Shown in pieces: positions 1-5,953 of a stretch of 7,420 nucleotides of DNA (within the stretch, counting starts at the first letter, position 1; the number at the start of each line of letters is the position of its first letter). The stretch spans positions 1-7,420 of the forward strand of contig CALGUJ010000286.1 of the NCBI GenBank assembly GCA_937902055.1, read 5' to 3'. A program made the position numbers and the translations under genes. The DNA comes from an uncultured Pelolinea sp. GTDB taxonomy: Bacteria; Chloroflexota; Anaerolineae; Anaerolineales; Anaerolineaceae. The notes beneath the pieces were generated by a model. The model saw only the letters and a program-made list of their open reading frames with translations. It ran no database searches and was not told the DNA's origin.

Positions 1-306
1 CGTGGTCATGACGACCTCCAAAGCGGAAACGTGTTTTTGCGGATGGATATCCACCGGGATGCCACGGCCGTTATCGTCAACGGTGACGCTGCTATACGGA
101 TGAATGGTCACCGTGATGCGATTGCAGACCCCTGCCAGGGCTTCGTCAATGGAGTTATCGACGACTTCATACACCAGATGATGCAGGGCTTTTTGGTCGG
201 TGCCGCCCACATACATGCCCGGGCGGCGGCGAACCGCCTCCAGGCCTTCCAAAACCTGAATATCCTTGGCTCCATACGAACTCACGTTTGCAGCAGATTC
301 CGGCAC
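1..306 (-). CDS. gyrB: DNA gyrase/topoisomerase IV subunit B, N-terminal part (partial)
   Basis: This is the ATPase subunit of a type IIA topoisomerase, which uses ATP to drive DNA strand passage and change supercoiling in the cytoplasm. Only the first 102 codons are in the window; the gene runs off the left edge. The visible part is the start of the GHKL ATPase domain. It contains [18 protein letters not shown] (17-34), the [13 protein letters not shown] helix (47-59) with the presumed general base E47 and Mg-binding N51, and [12 protein letters not shown] (77-88) with ATP-contacting D78. I chose the GTG at 306 because GGAGGA lies 4 nt upstream (311-316) and no in-frame ATG fits better; the ATG codons further in would cut into the conserved domain. 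An unknown membrane protein lies 36 bp upstream on the same strand, so co-transcription is possible. The fragment does not separate GyrB from ParE; GyrB is the more likely reading. Confidence 0.9.
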   Translation of the reverse strand, partial: MPESAANVSSYGAKDIQVLEGLEAVRRRPGMYVGGTDQKALHHLVYEVVDNSIDEALAGVCNRITVTIHPYSSVTVDDNGRGIPVDIHPQKHVSALEVVMTT

Positions 307-342
307 TACTTCCTCCGAATGAAAAACTGATTTAAATATATT

Positions 343-1347
343 TTATGAAAGAATTTTAGGTTTTCCAGCGTTGATTTCTCGAATGACTTCCTGCACCCAT
401 TTCATCCCGCGGCTGTAAAACGCGAATGAGGATGCGATCAATCCGCTGGAAATGAATCCATGACCCAGAATGCCCACCAACAGCATCCAACTATCGATCG
501 GAGGCGTAGACCAAAGCGCATCCAGGCCATAACTCAACAGGATCAACATGATGAAGAACATCCCGGTCGCGTTCATTGACGAACGCACCAGCCGGAAGGA
601 ATTCGCGATCGCCGCGGTTGCGTTGAAGTGATTGGCGAAAATGCCATGCGGTGAAAAAGCGATCGGCAGCAAAAACCAAACCATGATCAAACTGAGTATC
701 AGGAGCGGCAAGGATCCCAACGACGGCAGGAATAAAGCAAGAGTGGAAACCAGGCAAACCGCCGGGATCAAGAGCACGAGCACGCCGCATATAAGGATGA
801 ACGAAAGCAGCAGGCACTGCATGGTCTGGCGCAGCAGTTCGGAGAGCTTCAACGGTCCGCTGTCGGGATTGGTCACAACCGCGATCATTGCGAAATACAG
901 GCTGCCGAGCACCAAGCCAAGCAACAGCAAACCCAACATAAGCGCCAGGGCGCTATCGGCGGATTGCAGTTCGATCACATACACCGACCCAAGCGGATTT
1001 TTAATGATACCTTTGCTGATCAGCAAACTTGGGATGCCCACCGGGAAGGTGCGCAGGCTGGAGAGAATGTTGAACTGGCTCAGGATAGTCGTCCACATTT
1101 CCTTCGCGGTTTCCAGAAATGCCTGACTGTCGGCGCCGTAAGCTGGCGCGGAAATTTCCGAAGCTTTTAAAACCGTCGGAAGCAGCAAGTCCTTGATGCG
1201 CACGAGCGGCCCAAACCAGAGCATCAAATCCAACAACACCGGGAAAAGGATGATGTAGATATGGCTGGCTATGGCGTTGAAACCCTCTACCATGGAAGGG
1301 ATCAGCCGGGGCGGTTCATTCTTGATTTCTGAGACGGGTTCAAACAT
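343..1347 (-). CDS. Polytopic membrane protein of unknown function
   Basis: I do not recognise this 334-residue protein. It is clearly an integral membrane protein. Hydrophobic segments lie near residues 27-48, 132-157, 176-200, 204-232, 262-280 and 286-310, giving about six membrane spans. A long soluble loop (about 50-130) separates the first from the second, and the tail is short and basic (314-334). The stretch FNATAAIANSFRLVRSSM (241-258) looks like the amphipathic Ala-rich segment ahead of a late membrane helix in several uncharacterised multi-span families, but that resemblance is too weak to name one. The ATG at 1347 has no Shine-Dalgarno sequence. A TGGTAAAAT extended -10 lies 10 nt upstream, so the mRNA leader would be only 4-5 nt. 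The gene ends 36 bp before the topoisomerase start on the same strand and is divergent from the membrane protein at 1425. Confidence 0.75.
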   Translation of the reverse strand: MFEPVSEIKNEPPRLIPSMVEGFNAIASHIYIILFPVLLDLMLWFGPLVRIKDLLLPTVLKASEISAPAYGADSQAFLETAKEMWTTILSQFNILSSLRTFPVGIPSLLISKGIIKNPLGSVYVIELQSADSALALMLGLLLLGLVLGSLYFAMIAVVTNPDSGPLKLSELLRQTMQCLLLSFILICGVLVLLIPAVCLVSTLALFLPSLGSLPLLILSLIMVWFLLPIAFSPHGIFANHFNATAAIANSFRLVRSSMNATGMFFIMLILLSYGLDALWSTPPIDSWMLLVGILGHGFISSGLIASSFAFYSRGMKWVQEVIREINAGKPKILS

Positions 1348-1357
1348 ACAATCTATT

Positions 1358-1368
1358 ATTTTACCATA
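1358..1368 (-). promoter_or_regulatory. Extended -10 promoter for the 343-1347 membrane protein
   Basis: Read on the minus strand, 1368-1358 is TATGGTAAAAT, which contains an extended -10 (TG-G-TAAAAT, five of six matches to TATAAT). Transcription would start near 1351-1352, only 4-5 nt before the ATG at 1347. A poor -35 candidate (TTGCGG, 1388-1383) sits 19 bp away; an extended -10 often does without one. The element mirrors the promoter at 1408-1418 on the other strand. Confidence 0.5.
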
Positions 1369-1388
1369 CCGGTCATTTTTCCCCGCAA

Positions 1389-1418
1389 TTCACCCATTCC
1401 AAACGGATAGGGTAAAAT
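1389..1418 (+). promoter_or_regulatory. Promoter giving a leaderless transcript for the 1425 gene
   Basis: TTCACC (1389-1394, four of six matches to TTGACA) is followed after 18 bp by TAAAAT (1413-1418). A start site 7 nt downstream of the -10 falls on 1425, the first base of the GTG start codon. There is no Shine-Dalgarno sequence in the six bases between, so a leaderless message is the natural reading. This rests on motif matching only. Confidence 0.5.
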
Positions 1419-1424
1419 CAGCGT

Positions 1425-2237
1425 GTGGAAAAACGCTTCCAACTGCCACAACCCGATAAACTCAGTATTGTCTCGGCCTGCATCCTGATCTGCTATGCAA
1501 CGCTGCCCTTCATCCAATTGCCGGCGCGGGAAATCCCCATCACCATAGCCGGAATCCTGTTGCCATTGCGCGTCAATTTTTTCAATCTCATGTCTCTGAT
1601 CGCAGCCGCCATCGCCGCAGCCGGCGCTGACTGGATGCTGCGCGACCATCCACAGATTGCCACCCACTCCACCCTGCCGCACCTGATCCTGCCCGCCATT
1701 TCCACCGGCGCACTGGGTTTTCCGCTGGGGTTGCTGGAGACAGGCATCGAATGGTGGATCATTTTAGCATTCGGCAGTTTGCTCATCATTTTGATCCTGG
1801 TGGCGGAATACATTTCCATGGACTCAGGCGACTCCCGCTATCCGTTAGCCTTGATGGTGCTTTCCGCGGTGAGCTACGGCGTCTTTTTTTTGCTGTGCAT
1901 CGCGCTGCGGGCGTCCAACGCGCGGCTTTACTTCATTCTGCTGATCCTGCCTTCCTTTTTTATATTCCTCTGCCTGCGGATCCTGCACTTCCGGTTGAGC
2001 GGTCGCTGGCGTTTTGAATGGACCGCGGTGATCACGTTGATCGTAACCCAATGTATAATTGCCGCATACTACTGGCCGCTCACCCCTGTCCGCTTTGGCT
2101 TGATCCTGACAGGGCCGGCTTATGCGTTGATTGGAATTGCGGCTTCGCTGGAAGAAAATCCGGATATCCGCAAAGTTTTTTATGATCCGTTGGTTGTTCT
2201 GGCGGTCATTTGGATATTGGCAATATTGATAAAATAA
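1425..2237 (+). CDS. Polytopic membrane protein of unknown function
   Basis: I do not recognise the family of this 270-residue protein. It is strongly hydrophobic, with about eight to nine predicted spans (roughly 15-31, 36-67 possibly as two, 83-105, 109-128, 139-161, 166-184, 198-215, 222-241, 252-269) and short connecting loops. The loops carry basic clusters such as HFRLSGRWRFEW (188-199), suggesting cytoplasmic sides. There are no catalytic or transporter motifs that I can name. The gene starts with GTG at 1425, directly at the expected transcription start, without a ribosome binding site. It ends in TAA followed at once by an in-frame TGA (2235-2240). PlsY begins 36 bp downstream on the same strand, so the two may be co-transcribed; a role near membrane lipid metabolism is only a guess from position. 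Confidence 0.75.
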   Translation: MEKRFQLPQPDKLSIVSACILICYATLPFIQLPAREIPITIAGILLPLRVNFFNLMSLIAAAIAAAGADWMLRDHPQIATHSTLPHLILPAISTGALGFPLGLLETGIEWWIILAFGSLLIILILVAEYISMDSGDSRYPLALMVLSAVSYGVFFLLCIALRASNARLYFILLILPSFFIFLCLRILHFRLSGRWRFEWTAVITLIVTQCIIAAYYWPLTPVRFGLILTGPAYALIGIAASLEENPDIRKVFYDPLVVLAVIWILAILIK

Positions 2238-2264
2238 TGACGCAACTTATTTTTAGAATTCGGG

Positions 2265-2270
2265 TTTAAT
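2265..2270 (+). promoter_or_regulatory. Possible -10 box just before plsY
   Basis: TTTAAT at 2265-2270 ends 3 nt before the first plsY ATG (2274) and 7 nt before the second in-frame ATG (2277). If used, it would give a leaderless message starting at the second ATG. No convincing -35 lies at the right distance, so this is weak; read-through from the upstream gene is an equal alternative. Confidence 0.25.
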
Positions 2271-2273
2271 GGC

Positions 2274-2942
2274 ATGATGACAGCTTTATTATCCTTACCA
2301 ATTGCTTACTTGATCGGATCGATTCCTTCCGGCTTGCTGGTGGTTAAAGTCTTCACCGGCAAAGACGTCCGCACCATTGAAAGCGGCCGCACCGGCGGAA
2401 CCAACGCCATGCGCGCCGGCGGCGCGCTAGCCGGTTTGCTTACCGCGGTGCTGGATGTGCTCAAAGGCGCGGCCGCCGTTTGGATCAGCAAAACACTTTC
2501 CATGGGCGTCGAATGGACAGCCGCCCTGAGCGGCGTGCTGGCCATCGTCGGGCATAATTATTCCGCTTTCCTGGTCGAAAAAGACGAGAACGGGAAACTC
2601 CACTTCCGCGGCGGCGCAGGCGGCGCCACCACCCTGGGCGCGGCGATCGGTTTGTGGCTTAATTCCTGGATGATCATCCTGCCGTTTGCTGCGATTTTCT
2701 ACGTGCTGGTGGGTTATGCCTCGCTGACCACCATCAGTATCGCTTTTTCCGCTCTGGGTGTTTTTGTCGTGCGCGCGTTGGAAGGCATGAGTCCCTGGGC
2801 TTACGTTCTGTTCGGCATCCTGGCGCTGGCATTGGTAATCCTGGCGTTGATCCCCAACCTTAAGCGCCTCAAGGAAGGCACCGAGCGGCGCGTGCAACTG
2901 CTGGCGCGCATCTTCAAGAAAGATCAATTCATTAAGAAATAG
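2274..2942 (+). CDS. plsY: Glycerol-3-phosphate acyltransferase PlsY
   Basis: PlsY is an integral membrane enzyme that transfers an acyl group from acyl-phosphate to sn-glycerol-3-phosphate. It makes lysophosphatidic acid, the first step of phospholipid synthesis. All three family signatures are recognisable in the 222 residues: SGRTGGTN (37-44, usual form SGNxGATN), GHNYSAF (93-99) followed by RGGAGGATT (112-120, usual form KGGKGVAT), and NLKRLKEGTE (195-204). DVLKG (61-65) is also typical. Multiple membrane spans fit the family, and the length is close to the usual 190-220. Two oddities stand out: about ten extra polar residues (VEKDENGKLH) sit before the glycine-rich loop, and that loop has lost both usual lysines (R112 and A115). 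No Shine-Dalgarno sequence precedes either ATG (2274 or 2277), so the exact start is open. The gene converges on the MBL-fold gene with 16 bp between stops and no terminator in the gap. Confidence 0.88.
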   Translation: MMTALLSLPIAYLIGSIPSGLLVVKVFTGKDVRTIESGRTGGTNAMRAGGALAGLLTAVLDVLKGAAAVWISKTLSMGVEWTAALSGVLAIVGHNYSAFLVEKDENGKLHFRGGAGGATTLGAAIGLWLNSWMIILPFAAIFYVLVGYASLTTISIAFSALGVFVVRALEGMSPWAYVLFGILALALVILALIPNLKRLKEGTERRVQLLARIFKKDQFIKK

Positions 2943-2958
2943 TGCTTACAATCCGGGT

Positions 2959-3801
2959 TTATTGATTCGCAGCCATTTCCTGTTTATATAGGGCTGCCAA
3001 ATTCCGTTTGTGCAAATCTTCCACCAGGCCGCCCAGCAGCACGCGGCTCTTCCCGCATTCTTCCACTGTGGCTTCCTCCAACACTGTCAGCGGGTCTTTG
3101 CGCTTGGCTGCCGTACGCGCCACCTTCTTGATGGCTGCCAGGTAATTCAGGTTGCTCTTGACTGCCTGGTCAATCTCGCCGCGCAGGATCACGTCGCCAT
3201 GCCCCTGCACGATATTTTCCAGGCTCATCTTGGCAATTGATTTGATAGTCTCGCTGGATTGGTCCACATCGCCCTCAACGATGATCGGCAGCGGCAGGAA
3301 TGCGTCGCCGCTAAACAACACGCGGTCTTCACGCACCAGCACCGAAATGCCATCCGGGCTGTTGCCCGGCGTAGGGAATATTTTAATGTGGCGCTTGCCG
3401 ATCTGCAGCGATAGGGTGCCGGAATCGAAGGTCAGGCCGGGCAGTTGGATCTTGACCTTTTTAAAATCGGGGTTCTGCTCGCGGATTCTTTCCAGCGCTT
3501 GATGATTATGTTGCTCCATCAATTTCCGGCACAGGCTGTGCCCGATCACCACCGCGCCGGGGAAGAAGCAATTGCCGAAAGTGTGGTCGGCATGGTAGAT
3601 GGTATTGACGATGTAGCGCACCTGCACGCCCAGGGTTTCTTCCAGATAAGCCCGCATCTCCAGCGTTTCCTGGGGCAGCGCCAGGGTATCCACCAGAACC
3701 GCCCAATTGGACCCCACGATCGCGCCGGCGGTCACCTGGGCGTAAATTTCACTTTGAAACCAATATACGTTATCAGCTATTCGTTCTCTGATCATTGCCA
3801 T
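2959..3801 (-). CDS. MBL-fold metallohydrolase-like protein with altered metal site
   Basis: This 280-residue protein has the metallo-beta-lactamase fold, related to the SoxH/glyoxalase II-like branch. Motif 1 is NTIYHADHTFGN (66-77), where the family normally reads THxHxDHxxGN. I68 therefore stands where the first zinc histidine should be, while H70, D72 and H73 are kept. The next ligand block, TPGNSPDG (144-151), has N147 in place of the usual histidine of PGHSPG. SGDAF (164-168) keeps the bridging D166, and VQGHGD (198-203) keeps H201. Site-2 ligands are thus intact, and two of three site-1 ligands are replaced. The substrate is unknown. I use the ATG at 3801, preceded by CAGGA, or the ATG at 3795, which has better spacing. 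A longer reading from a TTG at 3855 would overlap the -35 box. The C-terminal 60 residues are helical and Lys/Glu-rich. No signal peptide is seen from the 3801 start, so it is probably cytoplasmic. Confidence 0.85.
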   Translation of the reverse strand: MAMIRERIADNVYWFQSEIYAQVTAGAIVGSNWAVLVDTLALPQETLEMRAYLEETLGVQVRYIVNTIYHADHTFGNCFFPGAVVIGHSLCRKLMEQHNHQALERIREQNPDFKKVKIQLPGLTFDSGTLSLQIGKRHIKIFPTPGNSPDGISVLVREDRVLFSGDAFLPLPIIVEGDVDQSSETIKSIAKMSLENIVQGHGDVILRGEIDQAVKSNLNYLAAIKKVARTAAKRKDPLTVLEEATVEECGKSRVLLGGLVEDLHKRNLAALYKQEMAANQ

Positions 3802-3826
3802 AATCCTGAGTAAATTTCGATGGTTA

Positions 3827-3855
3827 AAAATAGCACAAATGAAGATAAAAGTCAA
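3827..3855 (-). promoter_or_regulatory. Sigma-70-type promoter for the MBL-fold gene
   Basis: On the minus strand TTGACT (3855-3850) is followed after 17 bp by TATTTT (3832-3827). That is a near-consensus -35 at ideal spacing. Transcription would start near 3820, about 19 nt before the ATG at 3801. This also rules out the TTG at 3855 as a start codon, since it lies upstream of the transcript. Confidence 0.6.
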
Positions 3856-3864
3856 AAAATTGAC
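3851..3864. promoter_or_regulatory. Inverted repeat over the MBL -35 box, possible operator
   Basis: GTCAA-AAAA-TTGAC is a perfect 5-bp inverted repeat with a 4-bp A-tract centre. It overlaps the -35 hexamer (3850-3855) of the minus-strand promoter. A dimeric repressor bound here would block that promoter. No regulator gene lies next to it in the window, and short palindromes in AT-rich DNA can arise by chance. Confidence 0.3.
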
Positions 3865-3927
3865 CTTTTTCGGCAGTCACCCGAATCAACGCAGTATTAG
3901 AGTTTTATAATAAAGCGCAGTATGCAA

Positions 3928-3956
3928 TTGTATATTTTTCAAGTGCTCGTTATACT
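3928..3956 (+). promoter_or_regulatory. Likely promoter for the GlsB-like gene
   Basis: TTGTAT (3928-3933), a 17-bp spacer and TATACT (3951-3956) would start transcription near 3963, giving a leader of about 23 nt that includes the AAGGAG ribosome site. Two perfect TATAAT hexamers also occur, at 3906-3911 and 3962-3967. The first could give a longer leader; the second would place the start inside the ribosome binding site, so it is less likely. Which one is used cannot be decided from the sequence. Confidence 0.4.
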
Positions 3957-3985
3957 CAAGATATAATCAAAAAGGAGTTGTATTC

Positions 3986-4228
3986 ATGAATATTCTTATG
4001 CTCGTTATTGTAGGCGCCGTCGCCGGTTTTTTGGCCGATAAAGTGGTCAAAAATACCTTTGGCACGGTGGCTGACATCCTGATCGGCATCGCCGGTTCTT
4101 TTCTTGGCACGTGGGTATTTTCGCTCTTCGGCCTGGACCTGGGCGGTTTGATCGGCGAGATCATTGTAGCCTTTGTCGGCGCGGTTTTGCTGCTGCTGAT
4201 CATCAACTTCTTCAAACGCAGGAAATAA
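3986..4228 (+). CDS. GlsB/YeaQ/YmgE-family small membrane protein
   Basis: This 80-residue protein of the transglycosylase-associated (Transgly_assoc) family is made almost entirely of three hydrophobic glycine-rich spans: about 3-19, 28-48 and 54-75. A charged tail, FKRRK (76-80), follows. The family is recognised by GAVAGFLAD (10-18), the GTVADILIGIAGSFLGTW block (26-43) and GGLIGEIIVAFVGAVLLL (53-70). Length matches the usual 80-85 residues. Members are often induced by general or membrane stress in other bacteria; the biochemical role is not known, and the transglycosylase link is historical. The ATG at 3986 has a clear AAGGAG site 8 nt upstream (3972-3977). The gene stands alone, with its own promoter region on the left and a strong terminator 16 bp after the stop. 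Confidence 0.88.
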   Translation: MNILMLVIVGAVAGFLADKVVKNTFGTVADILIGIAGSFLGTWVFSLFGLDLGGLIGEIIVAFVGAVLLLLIINFFKRRK

Positions 4229-4244
4229 CCCTTATTGTTTGCTT

Positions 4245-4279
4245 AAAAAGAAACGCCGCACGAGCGGCGTTTCTTTTTT
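4245..4279. terminator. Bidirectional intrinsic terminator
   Basis: The two arms, AAAAAGAAACGCCGC (4245-4259) and GCGGCGTTTCTTTTT (4264-4278), pair perfectly over 15 bp around a 4-nt ACGA loop. The GC-rich core carries a T-run on the plus strand and, because of the A-run on the left, an equally good T-run on the minus strand. It can therefore end both the GlsB-like gene from the left and the secreted-protein gene from the right, which converge on it. Confidence 0.9.
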
Positions 4280-4311
4280 AACTATTCACCAAACAGTCAA
4301 TTTTTGAGTCT

Positions 4312-5823
4312 TTATTGGGAAGTTCCCGCTGAAACGGTCTCCGCTTCGATCAAACCCAGGTCATCCACCCGAATCACACCCTCATTGGGGGTATCCGGGT
4401 AGGTGTTCAACCCAAATGCCAGGCCGGTGATTTGTTCGGGGTGGTCAAAAACAGCGCCGGCATCCTCTTCCCATTGCACGCGGTGGAAATCGCTCCAATA
4501 GAGAGAGATGGGAATCCACCCGCTTGCGCTCTCCGGCGGCGTTTCTATGGTGTACTGGTAGGTTTCCTGCGCGTCGGGGCTGCCGGCGTAAAGGTCGACA
4601 TTGAAAATCAAGCCGGCTTGCGCAGCCGATAGATAAAAAGTCAACCCATCGTATCCGCTCCAATCCTGCGGGGTGTTATACAGGAGATTGCAGGTTGCCC
4701 AGGAATTGGGCCGGATGGCGAAATCGATCACGAGGGACTGGGTTCCGTCATACGCTGCCGATTCATCCGGTTCGCAGCGCAGCGTGGTCGGCACGGATTC
4801 ATCCCTGAATACTTCCCAACCGTTGGTGCCGGGTGGAACGTTGCCTTCAAAATCGTCGATCAACGCGCCGGTTGGAGCCTGGCTTTCTGCGCGGGGAATT
4901 TGCTTCGTCGGCTGCGGCAGCGCCGCAGCATTGCCTGTTAATGTTTCGGCTGCAGCGGGCGCGTCAACGATCCATTGATGATAATAACTATTCAGGAAGG
5001 GCACAAATTCCTGGGTGGCTTTTTGGCTGCCCTTCTCCGATGGGTGGTCGTCGCCCGAGGGATAAGTCAGCGTGTCACGTGCGCCGGCAACATGCTCGAT
5101 CTTACCATTCGCGTAACGGTGATGGGCGTTTGCATCCGTCAGGACGTTGTAAAAATCGAAAACGACCACATTTTTGTGGGTGTATTCCGCTTCTTTCAGC
5201 CAATCGTTCACCAGCCAATTATTGAAAGCGCGCGCGTTCGCGGCATGCTCGCGCGAACTGACCGGCGGCGCGGTGATCACCACAAACAGCTTGTCCGGCC
5301 GGCTGCCGAAATATTCCAGGATGCGGTTATAGACAAATTTCGCCCCGCTCACGGTTAAATCGCCGTAAGTCCCGGGTGGATCGTCCGGGCTGCCGCCCAG
5401 CTCGGAATTCGGGAAACAGGACTTGAACAGGATGATTCGGTTTTCTCCGCCGGGGTCCGCGAGACGGCGCGTGTAATCGGCGTGCTGATCGCTTTCATTG
5501 AACAATGCCTGCATGTATGCGGCGGTTTGTTCACTGTCGAACCATTCCAGCCAGTCCGGGATGTCCGTGCGGTCGCCGATGGAATCGGGACCCCAACCGT
5601 AGTTGGTATCACTGACGAAATAGTTATTCTCGCCAAGTTCCCTGCCCAAATTGCCATAACCATCCGCCAGCCAATTCTCGCCGGTGGAATGGTGAATAAA
5701 GATCAATTTGACCGGTTCTTGCGGGGGTTGCGGGTTCAAATCCTGCGGATTGGGCAAAGCAGCAGTGAGGAGCAGCGCGGCCATGCACGCGCATGCCAGA
5801 ATTATGGTATTCCTGCTTTTCAT
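4312..5823 (-). CDS. Secreted SGNH-hydrolase-like protein with C-terminal galactose-binding-like domain
   Basis: This 503-residue exported protein begins with a Sec signal peptide: MKSRN, then a hydrophobic stretch (6-22) ending near TAALP. No good lipobox is seen. Residues about 38-283 look like a divergent SGNH/GDSL-type hydrolase. IFIHHSTGENWL (41-52) occupies the place of the nucleophile block with S46 as candidate, KSCFPNSEL (134-142) offers N139, and SGDDHPSEKG (256-265) supplies D258/D259 and H260, like the family's terminal Asp-His pair. A Pro/Ala/Thr linker (286-317) leads to a beta-rich module (about 320-492) with IDDFEG (322-327), GYDGLTFYLS (390-399) and VDDLGL (486-491), typical of CBM11/CIA30-like galactose-binding folds. 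The substrate may be an esterified polysaccharide, which is inference only. AGGAGAGGAGGG just upstream is a very strong ribosome site supporting the ATG at 5823. The gene has its own promoter and converges on the terminator at 4245. Confidence 0.72.
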   Translation of the reverse strand: MKSRNTIILACACMAALLLTAALPNPQDLNPQPPQEPVKLIFIHHSTGENWLADGYGNLGRELGENNYFVSDTNYGWGPDSIGDRTDIPDWLEWFDSEQTAAYMQALFNESDQHADYTRRLADPGGENRIILFKSCFPNSELGGSPDDPPGTYGDLTVSGAKFVYNRILEYFGSRPDKLFVVITAPPVSSREHAANARAFNNWLVNDWLKEAEYTHKNVVVFDFYNVLTDANAHHRYANGKIEHVAGARDTLTYPSGDDHPSEKGSQKATQEFVPFLNSYYHQWIVDAPAAAETLTGNAAALPQPTKQIPRAESQAPTGALIDDFEGNVPPGTNGWEVFRDESVPTTLRCEPDESAAYDGTQSLVIDFAIRPNSWATCNLLYNTPQDWSGYDGLTFYLSAAQAGLIFNVDLYAGSPDAQETYQYTIETPPESASGWIPISLYWSDFHRVQWEEDAGAVFDHPEQITGLAFGLNTYPDTPNEGVIRVDDLGLIEAETVSAGTSQ

Positions 5824-5860
5824 GAATACCCTCCTCTCCTGAGTTTTTTTCTTTGATTTG

Positions 5861-5888
5861 ATTATAGGGTGATTTGTATAATTTTCAA
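5861..5888 (-). promoter_or_regulatory. Sigma-70-type promoter for the secreted protein gene
   Basis: On the minus strand TTGAAA (5888-5883) is followed after 16 bp by a perfect TATAAT (5866-5861). Transcription would start near 5854, leaving about 30 nt of leader that contains the strong GGAGAGGAGGG ribosome site. This is the best-looking promoter in the window. Confidence 0.65.
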
Positions 5889-5920
5889 CCGCACAATCCA
5901 GGTCGGAGGGTATTTCCTTT

Positions 5921-5953
5921 CCGCATTAACGTTTTGCGGCTTTTGATAAGCCG
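5921..5953. terminator. Two overlapping small hairpins after the first nucleoside hydrolase
   Basis: CGGCTT/AAGCCG (5937-5942 with 5948-5953, 5-nt loop) begins right after the stop codon at 5954. CCGCA/TGCGG (5921-5925 with 5935-5939, 9-nt loop) overlaps it, so the two cannot form together. On the minus strand neither is followed by a clear U-run. This could be a weak terminator or an mRNA 3' end stabiliser, or just chance. Confidence 0.25.

Noticed and set aside
31..330. Plus-strand 99-codon open frame at the left edge
   Set aside because: It is antisense to the clearly conserved GyrB/ParE ATPase domain and has no supporting start signal.
2254..2961. CGGGTTTA occurring both before plsY (2261-2268) and after it (2954-2961)
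   Set aside because: The shared stretch is only about eight bases and its flanks differ, so this is most likely chance and not a duplicated target site.
3802..3855. N-terminal extension of the MBL-fold protein from a TTG at 3855
   Set aside because: The TTG is part of the -35 hexamer and lies upstream of the expected transcript start. The added residues are unlike the family, and the ATG at 3801 has a ribosome site.
4673..5358. Several plus-strand open frames opposite the secreted protein
   Set aside because: They overlap one another in different frames, match no motif, and the minus-strand frame has a signal peptide, domain order and strong ribosome site.
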